NCBI RefSeq assembly: GCF_002252755.1
Contig: NZ_NHOY01000071.1
Span: forward strand, 34,067-98,066
Source of the DNA: Halorubrum sp. Hd13
Lineage (GTDB): Archaea > Halobacteriota > Halobacteria > Halobacteriales > Haloferacaceae
Length of the DNA stretch: 64,000 nt
Reading direction: 5' to 3'
This document shows, piece after piece, positions 7,809-15,261 of this stretch. The notes beneath the pieces are model-generated. The model ran no database searches. It was not told the DNA's origin and saw only the letters and a program-made list of their open reading frames with translations. The position numbers and the translations under genes are program-made. How positions within the stretch are numbered: the stretch's first letter is position 1; each line of letters opens with the position of its first letter.

Positions 7809-8381
7809 ATGCAACCCTCCAAGGAGCGGGAGGCGTCCGACGGCGACCCGATGGACGACCTCGACGACCTCCTCGACGACGACCTCGCCGAGGGCGGGGA
7901 CCCCTCGACGTCGGACGAGGCCGATTCGCGCGCCGAGAGGAACGAGTCGGCTGGCCGGGCGGCCGAGACCGGCGGCGACGGCGGGCGCGTCGGGACGAGC
8001 GGTCGCTGGTTCTCCGCGAAGGCGTTCGCGCTCGCGCTCGCCGCGGTCGCGATCGGCGTCTTCGTCGGCGGCGCGATCCCCCTCATCGGCGGGACGATCG
8101 GTTCGGCCGGGGGCGTGTTCCTCGCCGCGTTCCTGATCGGGCTGGCGCTCTCCGCCCGGCGGTACGTCGAGACCGGGCTCGCCGGCGCCGCGGCGGGAGC
8201 CCTCGTCGCGGTCACGAACGTCCTCGGCGTCGGCTTCCTCCCGATCGGGTTCGACTACCTCCAGCAGTGGGGGCTTCCCCTGCTCGCGGTCGGCGGCGGG
8301 GTCGGGCTCGTCGCGGCCCTGCTCGGCCACTACTTCGGCCGCGATCTCCGCGCGGGCCTGACCGCGGACGTCGAGGGCTGA
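7809..8381 (+). CDS. Haloarchaeal membrane protein of unknown function
   Basis: 190 aa from the ATG at 7809. The first 75 residues are hydrophilic and acidic (MDDLDDLLDDDLAEGG) and probably cytoplasmic. About five hydrophobic segments follow (AFALALAAVAIGVFVGGAIPL; GGVFLAAFLIGLALS; GLAGAAAGALVAVTNVLGVGFLP; GLPLLAVGGGVGLVAALLGHYF). No catalytic motif is recognised. It converges with the EamA gene, 19 nt apart, with a T-rich terminator between them acting on the other strand. Confidence 0.75.
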   Translation: MQPSKEREASDGDPMDDLDDLLDDDLAEGGDPSTSDEADSRAERNESAGRAAETGGDGGRVGTSGRWFSAKAFALALAAVAIGVFVGGAIPLIGGTIGSAGGVFLAAFLIGLALSARRYVETGLAGAAAGALVAVTNVLGVGFLPIGFDYLQQWGLPLLAVGGGVGLVAALLGHYFGRDLRAGLTADVEG

Positions 8382-8389
8382 GCGCCCCG

Positions 8390-8398
8390 AAAAAAAAA
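8390..8398 (-). terminator. Oligo-T terminator of the EamA gene
   Basis: Nine consecutive T on the minus strand begin 3 nt after the TAA stop of the 8401-9357 gene. Archaeal transcription ends at such U-rich runs. Confidence 0.6.
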
Positions 8399-8400
8399 CC

Positions 8401-9357
8401 TTACTTCCGCCCGATCAGCGCGGGCCAGTGATACGCGTCGAACCCGACGTACGCCGCGATCTCCCGGCGTTCGAGCGCGAGGAAGCCCGCGAGTATCGCG
8501 ACGAACCCGACGATCGCTTCCGCCTCGACGAGGGTGCCGAGCAGGACCCAGCTCCCGGCCGCGGCGACCACGGGCTCGGCGTACCCCACGAGGTGGAGCT
8601 GCGCCGGGCCGACCTCGTCGAGCAGCGCGAAGTAGATCAGGAACGCGAGGACGCCCGACAGCAGCGTGAGGTAGGCCAGCGACCCGATCGCGGTTCGGTT
8701 CCACTCGATCGCCGCCGGCGACTCCCCGAGCGCGGCGGCGCCGACGAAGAGGAGCCCGGCGCCGAGCACCATCGCCCACCCCTGCAGGGCGGCGATCGGG
8801 AGGTCCGTCCGGAGCGGTCGGAGCAGGACCGCGCCCAGCGAGAAGGCGACGGCGCCGGCGAACGCGAGCCCGACGCCGAGGAGGGCCGAGTCACCGACCC
8901 CGGCCGCGGTCGGGTCGGCGATCACGACCACGCCGAGGATACCGAGAGCGAACCCGCCGATCTCGACGGATCCGAGCCGCTCGTTCGGGAGGAGGACCGC
9001 GGCGAACACCGCGGTCAACACCGGCGCGAGGCTCACGACCACCGCGGCGACCGCCCCGGAGATGTGGAGCTCGCCGACGTACAACAGCCCGTGGTACGCG
9101 GCGATAACGAAGGTCGCCGCGACGGCGACGCCGAGCCACTCGTCGCGTCCGCTGGGCGTCGTCCGTCCGGACATGACCGCGGCGACGCCCAGCACGATCG
9201 CTCCGGCGATCGCGTACCTGACGCCGGCGAACAGCAGCGGCGGGAAATGGTGTAACCCGGCCTCGATCGCGACGAAGGAGGTGCCCCACAGGGTCGCGAG
9301 GAGGACGAAGGCGGCGACGACTGATTCCGGAGTAGAGAGGAGGTTCCGTAGCTTCAT
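8401..9357 (-). CDS. EamA/DMT-superfamily metabolite exporter
   Basis: 318 aa with ten predicted hydrophobic helices, split into two EamA repeats. The first holds LWGTSFVAIEAGLHHFPPLLFAGVRYAIAG. The second holds SLGAVLLRPLRTDLPIAALQGWAMVLGAGLL and ends AEAIVGFVAILAGFLALERREI. Members export amino acids or other small metabolites; the substrate cannot be told from sequence. It is divergent from an Lrp-type regulator across 182 bp, a common arrangement for a regulator controlling an amino-acid exporter. TATA-like box at 9387-9396. Confidence 0.88.
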   Translation of the reverse strand: MKLRNLLSTPESVVAAFVLLATLWGTSFVAIEAGLHHFPPLLFAGVRYAIAGAIVLGVAAVMSGRTTPSGRDEWLGVAVAATFVIAAYHGLLYVGELHISGAVAAVVVSLAPVLTAVFAAVLLPNERLGSVEIGGFALGILGVVVIADPTAAGVGDSALLGVGLAFAGAVAFSLGAVLLRPLRTDLPIAALQGWAMVLGAGLLFVGAAALGESPAAIEWNRTAIGSLAYLTLLSGVLAFLIYFALLDEVGPAQLHLVGYAEPVVAAAGSWVLLGTLVEAEAIVGFVAILAGFLALERREIAAYVGFDAYHWPALIGRK

Positions 9358-9386
9358 TGAGTGTTAGATCGAAGTTTCTTGAGACA

Positions 9387-9396
9387 GTTAAACTAT
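9387..9396 (-). promoter_or_regulatory. TATA-like box of the EamA gene
   Basis: GTTAAACTAT on the plus strand (ATAGTTTAAC on the minus) is centred about 34 nt before the ATG of 8401-9357. It lies in an AT-richer 182-bp divergent region. Confidence 0.5.
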
Positions 9397-9506
9397 TCTC
9401 TCACAATCGGCCGAATTCAGAATGAACAATCACGCATACGAACGAACTGCAATACGCTTCCGAAACGAGGGTCGTTCTTGGATTCGAGTGCAAGTGTGTC
9501 GGTCGG

Positions 9507-9513
9507 AATATAC
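9507..9513 (+). promoter_or_regulatory. TATA-like box of the Lrp-type regulator gene
   Basis: AATATACA region centred about 29 nt before the ATG at 9540; no ribosome binding site, so probably leaderless. Confidence 0.5.
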
Positions 9514-9539
9514 AACAGTCCCTCACTCGAAGGGGGCGT

Positions 9540-10022
9540 ATGGACGAGCGCGACGTGCGGCTGTTGAAGGCGATATCTGACCTCGGAACCGGGAGCCCCG
9601 AGCGGCTCCACGAGGAGACCGGGATTCCGGTGTCGACGATCCACTACCGGCTGAACAACCTCCGCGAGGACGGCGTGATCGAGAACGATCTGTACGACCT
9701 CGACCACGAGGCGCTCGGGCTCGGCGTCACCGTCATCGTCGAGGTGCTCGCGGGCTACGAGGGCCCGTACGAGGAGTTCGCCGACGAGCTACTGGCGGTC
9801 GAGGGGGTCACGGAGGCGTTCTTCACGATGGGCGAAACCGACTTCGTCGTCCTCGCGCGGCTCTCGTCGTCCGACACCGTCGAGCGGCTCATCAGCGACT
9901 TCGAGGCGATTCCCGAGGTCGAACGCACGAACTCGACGTTCACGATCGCCACACTCCGCGACGAGCCGCGAGCGCCGGCGACGTACGACCTCGACACGCT
10001 GCTCGCGGAGCTGACCGAGTAG
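9540..10022 (+). CDS. Lrp/AsnC-family transcriptional regulator
   Basis: 160 aa. An N-terminal winged helix-turn-helix (MDERDVRLLKAISDLG...VSTIHYRLNNLREDGVIEND) is followed by a RAM-type ligand-binding domain (VTVIVEVLAGYE...VEGVTEAFFTMGETDFVVLARLSSSDTVERLISDFEAIPEVERTNST). These proteins bind DNA as dimers or octamers and sense amino acids. The divergent EamA exporter is the likely target, which is an inference from context. Start chosen at the only ATG, with a promoter box at the right spacing. Confidence 0.92.
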   Translation: MDERDVRLLKAISDLGTGSPERLHEETGIPVSTIHYRLNNLREDGVIENDLYDLDHEALGLGVTVIVEVLAGYEGPYEEFADELLAVEGVTEAFFTMGETDFVVLARLSSSDTVERLISDFEAIPEVERTNSTFTIATLRDEPRAPATYDLDTLLAELTE

Positions 10023-10030
10023 CGCCGACC

Positions 10031-10552
10031 TCACTCCGGCGACAGGGAGGACCCGACCGACCGCTCGACGAACAGTAGCGCTACCAGTCCGAGTATCACC
10101 AGCGTGTACGCGAACGCGGCGAAGAGCGCGTCCTGCGTCGATGGGTACTCGGTGGTCCGGAAGATGATCACTTTCCGGACCATCGCGATGACGCCAGTGT
10201 AGATCACCAGCCTGACGATCCGACGGGTGTCGCTCTGTTCGATGTAGGCGACGACCGTCTCGTACACCTCGACGATGATGAGCAGCAGCAGTCCGGTCTC
10301 GATGAATCCGATGACCGTGTTCGGGTCGGTGATCTCGCCGGTGGGAACTGACTCGGCGATCTGTATCGCGAGGTCGACCACGCCGATCCCGAACAGGAGG
10401 GCGAACAGCGCCGCCGCGGCGAGTTCGACGCCGTGGATGAACCGGTTCGTCGCGTCGGAGACCCGGTCGCCGCGCGTCTTCGCGACGGCCGGCTCGGGCG
10501 TGCGGTCTGTCGCTGGCGGGTCGTCCGAGGGACCCGGTGGCGGATCGTCCAT
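10031..10552 (-). CDS. PsiE-family membrane protein
   Basis: 173 aa. After a 35-residue Pro/Asp-rich head there are four hydrophobic helices in the pattern of phosphate-starvation-inducible PsiE: LAAAALFALLFGIGVVDLAIQI, TGLLLLIIVEVYETVVAYIEQ, LVIYTGVIAMVRKVIIF, ALFAAFAYTLVILGLVALLFV. The central RLVIYTGVIAMVRKVII segment is the most family-like part. Function is unknown even in bacteria. The stop lies 8 nt from the Lrp gene stop (convergent). Confidence 0.8.
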   Translation of the reverse strand: MDDPPPGPSDDPPATDRTPEPAVAKTRGDRVSDATNRFIHGVELAAAALFALLFGIGVVDLAIQIAESVPTGEITDPNTVIGFIETGLLLLIIVEVYETVVAYIEQSDTRRIVRLVIYTGVIAMVRKVIIFRTTEYPSTQDALFAAFAYTLVILGLVALLFVERSVGSSLSPE

Positions 10553-10653
10553 CTGGTGTTCCCTCTAGGTACGAATCAAGGCCCCGCGACACGTAAAGAA
10601 CAGGGGCGACAACGTGTGAATCGGGGGCGGAACGGGAGGGATTCCGAGGACCG

Positions 10654-12537
10654 TTACGACCGCTTGCCGATCTCCTCGCGGAGCACGTCGGAGACGACCT
10701 CCCCGTCGGCCTTGCCGCGGAGCGCGCCCATGGCCTCGCCCATCAGCCCCGAGAACGCCCCCATCCCCTCCGCCTCGATCTGATCGGCGTTGCGCTCGAC
10801 GACGTCGACGACCGCCTCGCGGACCGCATCCTCGCTCACCCCAGAGAGTCCGGCCTCCTCGACCGCCTCCGCGGCCGTGAGGTCCGGGTTCTCGGCGAGC
10901 GTCGTCAGCACCTCCGGCACGCCCTCTTTCGCGAGGTCGCCGCCCTCGACGAGGGCGAATAAGTCGAGGAAGTGGTCGTCGGTCAGGTTCTCGACCGGGG
11001 CCCCCTCGCGGCGGATCTCCGTCGTCGTCGACTCCAGCGTCGACGCCGCGAAGGTGGGGTCGACGCCGCGCTCGACCGCGGTCTCGAACAGCGGGAAGCG
11101 CCGCCCGAAGGCGACCTGCTCGGCGAGCCCGCGATCGAGTCCGAACTCCTCGGCGTAGCGGTCGGTCTTCTCGTCGAGGAGCTCGGGTCGGTCGACGTCG
11201 GACGGGTCCGGCTCGACCGGCGGCACGTCCGTCTCGGGGTACATCCGAGCCGCGCCGGGAAGCGGACGGAGGTAGCGGGTCGTCCCGTCCTCGTTGGCGC
11301 CGCGGGTCTCCTCGGGGACGCCCTCGATCGCCACGGCGGCCCGGTCGGCGGCGGCCTCGATCGCGAGGTCGGCGGTCTCCGGGTCGGCGGCGACGATGGC
11401 GACCGCGTCCTCCGGCCCGGCGCCGACCGCCTCGCGGAGGGACTCGACCTCGGCCTCGGTCACGCCGTACGCCGGCAGCTCGTCGGTGTGGAAGATCCCG
11501 CCCGCCCCGTGTCGCTTCGCGTGGTCGGAGAGCTCGGTCCCGAGCCGGCGGTCCGGCTGGATTTCCCACCCTACGAGCCCGTCGAAGCCGAACAGCGGAA
11601 CCGCGGTCACCTTCCCGCCCGAGTCGAGCGCGCCCCGGATGACCCCGGAGTCGGTCTCGGCGAAGACGTCGGTCGCGTCCGAGACGTCGCCGACGCTCGC
11701 GTCGCGGTCGCGGAGCTCGTCGCGGATCGCGAGCAGCTCCGCCTGCCGGCCGACCTCGCCGCGGACGATGTCCTCGATCCCCTGGAGGTCCTGGACGCCT
11801 TTCACCTCGACGCGGGCGCCCTCGGCGATGGAGACGTTGACGTCCTGCCGAATCGTGCCGAGCCCGCGCTTGACCGCGCCGGTCGACCGGAGCAGCATGC
11901 CGATGCGCTCGGCGGCCTCGCGGGCGCCCTCGGGGCTCCGGATGTCCGGACCGGTACCGATCTCGACGAGCGGGACGCCGAGGCGGTCCAGCGAGTAGAC
12001 GACGCCGTCGTCAGTCTCCTCGACGCGCTTTGCCGACTCCTCCTCCAGCATGAGGTCGACGATCGACACCGCCCCCTCGCTCGTCTCGATCTCCCCGCTC
12101 TGGCCGAGCAGGATCGAGCGCTGGAAGCCCGAGGTGTTCGACCCGTCGATGACGAGCTTCCGCATCACGTGCGCTTGGTCGACGACCGAGACGTCGAGCA
12201 GGTCGGCGATCTGGAGCGCGACCGAGAGCGCCTCGCCGTCGACGCGCCGGGGCGGCTCGTCGTCCTCCTCGACGAGGCAGGTGGTGTCGTACGCGAGGTA
12301 GGTGAACTCGCGGTCGACGCGGCTCTCCTCCATCGCGGCGTCGTCGAGCTCGCCGAGCTCGCTCTTCGTCGGGTGGAGCCGGCGGGCGATCTCGCGGTCG
12401 GCCTCGTCGGGGTCGCGCTCGACGGTCGGGGAGTCGCAGAACAGCTTCGTCTCCGTGTCGAGCTGCTGGTGGATCTCCAGCCCGGCGACGAGCCCCAGCT
12501 CCTCGTGGTCGTACTCGGGGGTCGCGTCCTCGCTCAT
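10654..12537 (-). CDS. gatE: Glutamyl-tRNA(Gln) amidotransferase subunit E
   Basis: 627 aa from the ATG at 12535-12537. GatE with GatD converts Glu-tRNA(Gln) to Gln-tRNA(Gln) in archaea, which lack GlnRS here as a rule. It has GLVAGLEIHQQLDTETKLFC, the GatB/E cradle motifs (EESRVDREFTYLAYDTTCLVEEDDEPP, IVDLMLEEESAKR, VPLVEIGTGPDIRSPEGA, RQDVNVSI, VEVKGVQ), an AspRS-like insert, and a C-terminal YqeY-like tail with GLMGEAMGALRGKADGEVVSDVLREEIGK. A T5 box at 12564-12568 lies about 30 nt before this start. A 23-codon upstream extension is rejected. gatD is not in the window. Confidence 0.95.
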   Translation of the reverse strand: MSEDATPEYDHEELGLVAGLEIHQQLDTETKLFCDSPTVERDPDEADREIARRLHPTKSELGELDDAAMEESRVDREFTYLAYDTTCLVEEDDEPPRRVDGEALSVALQIADLLDVSVVDQAHVMRKLVIDGSNTSGFQRSILLGQSGEIETSEGAVSIVDLMLEEESAKRVEETDDGVVYSLDRLGVPLVEIGTGPDIRSPEGAREAAERIGMLLRSTGAVKRGLGTIRQDVNVSIAEGARVEVKGVQDLQGIEDIVRGEVGRQAELLAIRDELRDRDASVGDVSDATDVFAETDSGVIRGALDSGGKVTAVPLFGFDGLVGWEIQPDRRLGTELSDHAKRHGAGGIFHTDELPAYGVTEAEVESLREAVGAGPEDAVAIVAADPETADLAIEAAADRAAVAIEGVPEETRGANEDGTTRYLRPLPGAARMYPETDVPPVEPDPSDVDRPELLDEKTDRYAEEFGLDRGLAEQVAFGRRFPLFETAVERGVDPTFAASTLESTTTEIRREGAPVENLTDDHFLDLFALVEGGDLAKEGVPEVLTTLAENPDLTAAEAVEEAGLSGVSEDAVREAVVDVVERNADQIEAEGMGAFSGLMGEAMGALRGKADGEVVSDVLREEIGKRS

Positions 12538-12613
12538 TACGCCGTACTCCGGCAGGCCGGAACAAAAAGGGTGGCAGTTCGCGCGGGCGATGCGGATCGA
12601 GGCCACCGAGGTT

Positions 12614-12623
12614 CCTTATAAAT
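12614..12623. promoter_or_regulatory. Unassigned strong TATA motif (CTTATAAAT)
   Basis: A near-consensus archaeal TATA box. Read on the plus strand it would start a transcript near 12645, at the edge of the hairpin segment. Read on the minus strand it would add a leader of about 55 nt to gatE, which already has a closer T-rich box. Confidence 0.4.
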
Positions 12624-12635
12624 GACTGGGCGGTG

Positions 12636-12838
12636 GCGCGTGCCTGTGAGCGGCCGCCCTCGGCGGCCGCGAGTCAGCACGCGCGAGGGAGCCCGCGGCC
12701 GCCGGCGGCGGCCGCGGCGAGGCTGGGGAGGCGCGAGGGGCTGTGCGGCTGCGGTCGGGTGGGACTCAAAGGGGCAGTCGCGAGTCCTCGCGGCTGGGGC
12801 TTCGGCGGTGTTCACGATCACAGCGTTCCGATCACAGC
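12636..12838. other. Hairpin-rich noncoding segment: candidate structured RNA or dispersed repeat
   Basis: No convincing gene lies at 12538-12933. Stem 1 pairs 12636-12643 with 12677-12684 (8 bp) around an inner 9-bp stem, 12650-12658 with 12662-12670. Stem 2 is a perfect 11-bp pairing of 12693-12703 with 12707-12717. Stem 3 pairs 12775-12784 with 12787-12796 with one G-T pair. Between stems 2 and 3 is a single-stranded-looking segment containing GTGGGACTCAAAGGGG. A 10-bp direct repeat CGATCACAGC follows at 12815-12824 and 12829-12838. Short open frames here are low-complexity Arg/Pro shadows. Strand is uncertain. Confidence 0.5.
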
Positions 12839-12902
12839 TGTCGCTCGTCGCGTAACGTTCGAAAGGAATTGTGCGTGGATGCTGTCGTAGAGACAACACC
12901 GT

Positions 12903-12936
12903 GCATCGGTGCGGCGGGTGTGCCGCCGAGCGATGC
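12903..12936 (-). other. Hairpin in the tRNA-Leu 3' trailer
   Basis: GCATCG (12903-12908) pairs with CGATGC (12931-12936) around CGGCGG/CCGCCG arms. It overlaps the last three bases of the tRNA and could compete with acceptor-stem folding in the precursor or mark the transcript end. Confidence 0.4.
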
Positions 12937-13018
12937 GTGGGACCGGATTTGAACCGGCGGACCTCTACAGGACAGCGCCCTCAACGCTGCGCCGTTGGCC
13001 TGGCTTGGCTACCCACGC
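12934..13018 (-). tRNA. tRNA-Leu, anticodon GAG
   Basis: 85 nt. The 7-bp acceptor GCGTGGG/CCCACGC spans 13012-13018 and 12935-12941, with discriminator A. The D stem is GCC/GGC, the anticodon stem CAGCG/CGCTG with loop TTGAGGG, giving anticodon GAG (reads CTC/CTT). A long variable arm (class II) follows, and a T arm with GGTTCAAATCC. No CCA is encoded and no intron is seen. Confidence 0.95.
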
Positions 13019-13057
13019 TCGCGGTGTTCAATCGCGTCCTCACGTACCCTTCCCCCA

Positions 13058-13066
13058 ATTAAAAGC
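13058..13066 (-). promoter_or_regulatory. TATA box of tRNA-Leu
   Basis: AATTAAAAG on the plus strand (CTTTTAATT on the minus), about 44 nt before the tRNA 5' end; this predicts a leader of about 15-20 nt. Confidence 0.6.
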
Positions 13067-13199
13067 CCTTCCATTCGGCAGTGCCGTGTCGAAGAGTGAC
13101 ACCGGGCGGCGGGGCCGAGCGTATTCCGGGTCGGACACGCCCCCGGTCGGACGCGCCGGAACCGGCACGGGTTTGAGAGTGGCGGCCCTCGGATCCGAC

Positions 13200-13760
13200 A
13201 TGTCCGAGTGGGCCCGCGAGAACGTCCCGCTTTTGACCGCACTCAGCTCCGTCGCGGCGCTGGCCGTGGTGTTCGGCGCCGTCGGCGGCGCGATACCGAG
13301 CGTCCTCCTGCCCCGCGCGAGCGACGCCGTCCTCGCCGCGATCCCGCACTTCAACGCCGCCGTCTCGGCGACGGCCATCGGCACCATCGTCCTCGGCTGG
13401 CGCGCCATCTCCCGCGGCGAGGTGCGCCGACACCGCGCGTTCATGCTGACGTCGTTCGGCCTCTTCACCGCCTTCCTCGGCGCGTACCTCTACCGGCTGA
13501 TCCACGTCGGCACGACCGAGTTCCCCGGCCCCGACGTCGTCTACACCTACCTCTACCTCCCGTTCCTCGGGATACACATTCTGCTCGCGATCGCCTGTAT
13601 CCCGTTCGTCTTCTACGCGCTCCTGCTCGCCGCGACCCGCCCGTACGAGGAACTGTACCACACGCGTCACGCGCAGGTCGGCTTCGTCGCCGCCGTCCTC
13701 TGGCTGATCTCCTTCGCGATGGGGATCGGCGTGTACGTCATGCTGTACCACGCGTTCTGA
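13200..13760 (+). CDS. DUF420 membrane protein (CtaG/cytochrome oxidase-associated type)
   Basis: 186 aa from the ATG at 13200. Five hydrophobic helices fit DUF420: LLTALSSVAALAVVFGAVGG, FNAAVSATAIGTIVLGW, FMLTSFGLFTAFLGAYLYRLIHVG, LPFLGIHILLAIACIPFVFYALLLA, VGFVAAVLWLISFAMGIGVYVML. Family histidines are kept: IPHFNA, RRHRAFM, LIHVGTTEFPG, GIHILLA, YHTRHAQVG. Members sit near cytochrome oxidase genes in other haloarchaea and are thought to help oxidase assembly; no oxidase gene is adjacent here. Confidence 0.88.
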   Translation: MSEWARENVPLLTALSSVAALAVVFGAVGGAIPSVLLPRASDAVLAAIPHFNAAVSATAIGTIVLGWRAISRGEVRRHRAFMLTSFGLFTAFLGAYLYRLIHVGTTEFPGPDVVYTYLYLPFLGIHILLAIACIPFVFYALLLAATRPYEELYHTRHAQVGFVAAVLWLISFAMGIGVYVMLYHAF

Positions 13761-13871
13761 GGCGGGCGCGGGGCCGACCGGCGAAGCCGGGCGCTCCGAC
13801 CGTACCGGCCGCACCGATCGCCCCGACCGCTCCGACGAAGCTTGATATCGCCGTCAACCGTACGAACCGTC

Positions 13872-14387
13872 GTGCTGTTCGCGACTCACCTCCTCGTCGC
13901 CGCCGGCCTCGGGTGGCTGTCGGGACACCCGCGCCTCCGGCGGTACCTCGGCGGTTCGCCGCCGCTCTCCGTGTGGTGGCTCGTCGCCGGCGCCGCGCTC
14001 CCGGACGTCGTCGACAAGCCGCTCGGCGCGCTCGGCGTCTTCGACGTCTACCAGTCGGTCGGCCACTCCGCGCTGCTCGTGCCGCTCGCCGCGCTCGTCG
14101 CCGTCGCCGCGAGGCGCCGCGGCCTCGCGGTCGCGGTCGGCTGGGGCTCTCACCTCGCGCTCGACGCGCTCCACATGGTCGTGAACGGGCGGCCGGGCGA
14201 CGCGGCGTTCCTCGGGTGGCCGCTCCTCACGCGGTCCGACCCGCTCGCGATCCCGCCGGGCGAGTTCGCGCTGTTCTACGTCGGAACCCCCTCCTTCTTC
14301 CTCGAAGCGGCGCTGTGGCTGGCGGCCGTCTCACTGGTGTTGCGGTCGCGGGTCGCCGTCGGCACCGACCGGGAAAGCGGTCGGTGA
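13872..14387 (+). CDS. YdjM-like membrane-bound metal-dependent hydrolase family protein
   Basis: 171 aa from GTG at 13872; a TTG at 13842 would add 10 residues with no better support. Four to five hydrophobic helices carry the DUF457/YdjM motifs: LVAGAALPDVVDKPL, SVGHSALLVPLAAL and VGWGSHLALDALHMVVNG, giving PDxxDK, GHS and HLALD. In LexA-regulated E. coli YdjM the function is unknown and the hydrolase label rests on the motif alone. It is separated by 111 nt from the upstream DUF420 gene and converges on the halocyanin gene with 15 nt between. Confidence 0.75.
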   Translation: MLFATHLLVAAGLGWLSGHPRLRRYLGGSPPLSVWWLVAGAALPDVVDKPLGALGVFDVYQSVGHSALLVPLAALVAVAARRRGLAVAVGWGSHLALDALHMVVNGRPGDAAFLGWPLLTRSDPLAIPPGEFALFYVGTPSFFLEAALWLAAVSLVLRSRVAVGTDRESGR

Positions 14388-14402
14388 GACCGGTCCGGCC
14401 GC

Positions 14403-15152
14403 CTACCCGTCGTCGTTCGCCATCCGGTGGGCCGCGTAGAAGAGCGGGACGAGCAGCGCACCGGCGAACCCGAAGCCGAGCGCGAGCGCGCCGATGTCGC
14501 CCGCGCTGAGGACGCGGCCGGCGCTCCCGCCGTCGTCGCCGTCGCCTCCGTCGCCACCGCCTCCGCCGTCGCCTCCGTCGCCACCGCTTCCGCCGTCGCC
14601 TCCGTCGCCTCCGTCGCCACCGCTTCCCCCGCCTCCGCCGTCACCGCTCCCACCGTCGCCGCCGGCGTCGGGCTGGACGAGGTCGTCGTCGACGGAGCCG
14701 ACCGCGACGGAGCCCTTCATGCCGACCGCCTCGTGCGGTACGCAGAGGTAGTTGAACGTGTCGCCGTCGGACGCGTCGTCGAACGTGTACTCGAAGGTGG
14801 TCCCCGCCTCGCTGACGGTCTCGCCGCTGTCGAACGTCCCGTCCTCGGCGACGACGTTGTGCGCGCCGCCCTCGCCGGTCCACTCCCAGACGACGGTCGT
14901 TCCGGGGTCGATCAGGATCGCGGCCGGACCGAACCTGAGCCCGTTGACCGCGCCGACGTCGACGGTGACCTCGTCCTGTCCGGTGTAGTCGTGCGTCCCG
15001 TCGTAGTTGTCCACGTCGTCGAGCCAGCCGCCGTACTGGGCGGCGGCGGTCCCGGAACCGGCGGCGAGGCCGGTCGCGGCGGCGGCGCCTGCGGCGCCGA
15101 CCCTGAACAGCCCGCGGCGGCTCATCGTCGCGTCGTCGGCGTCGGATGTCAT
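14403..15152 (-). CDS. hcp: Halocyanin-type blue copper protein, Tat-exported and membrane-anchored
   Basis: 249 aa. Tat signal SRRGLFRVGAAGAAAATGLA starts at residue 11, so the ATG at residue 10 is a possible alternative start. The cupredoxin domain has copper ligands His98 (GGAHNVV), Cys137, His140 and Met145 (YLCVPHEAVGMKG). A Gly/Asp/Ser linker of about 50 residues (14525-14665, built from repeated GDGG units) leads to one C-terminal helix (IGALALGFGFAGALLVPLFYAAH) and short charged tail. It probably carries electrons at the outer membrane face to a terminal oxidase. Most halocyanins are lipid-anchored; a C-terminal helix is a less common arrangement. Confidence 0.92.
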   Translation of the reverse strand: MTSDADDATMSRRGLFRVGAAGAAAATGLAAGSGTAAAQYGGWLDDVDNYDGTHDYTGQDEVTVDVGAVNGLRFGPAAILIDPGTTVVWEWTGEGGAHNVVAEDGTFDSGETVSEAGTTFEYTFDDASDGDTFNYLCVPHEAVGMKGSVAVGSVDDDLVQPDAGGDGGSGDGGGGGSGGDGGDGGDGGSGGDGGDGGGGGDGGDGDDGGSAGRVLSAGDIGALALGFGFAGALLVPLFYAAHRMANDDG

Positions 15153-15261
15153 ACCTGTACCTCCCAGCGTGGGCGTATTTAAATTCCCGATTCCCGACTC
15201 GCGACGTGAGAACGGGAGGCGGCGACGGGGCGAGTCGTCGGGAACCGAGGTCGGAGCCCGA

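Noticed and set aside
12622..12855. 77-residue plus-strand open frame and its overlapping neighbours in the hairpin region
   Set aside because: Arg/Gly-rich translation across perfect hairpins with no codon pattern of real genes; better explained as noncoding structure.
14494..14751. Proline/serine repeat protein (SPPSPPS...) on the plus strand
   Set aside because: It is the antisense reading of the Gly/Asp linker of halocyanin.
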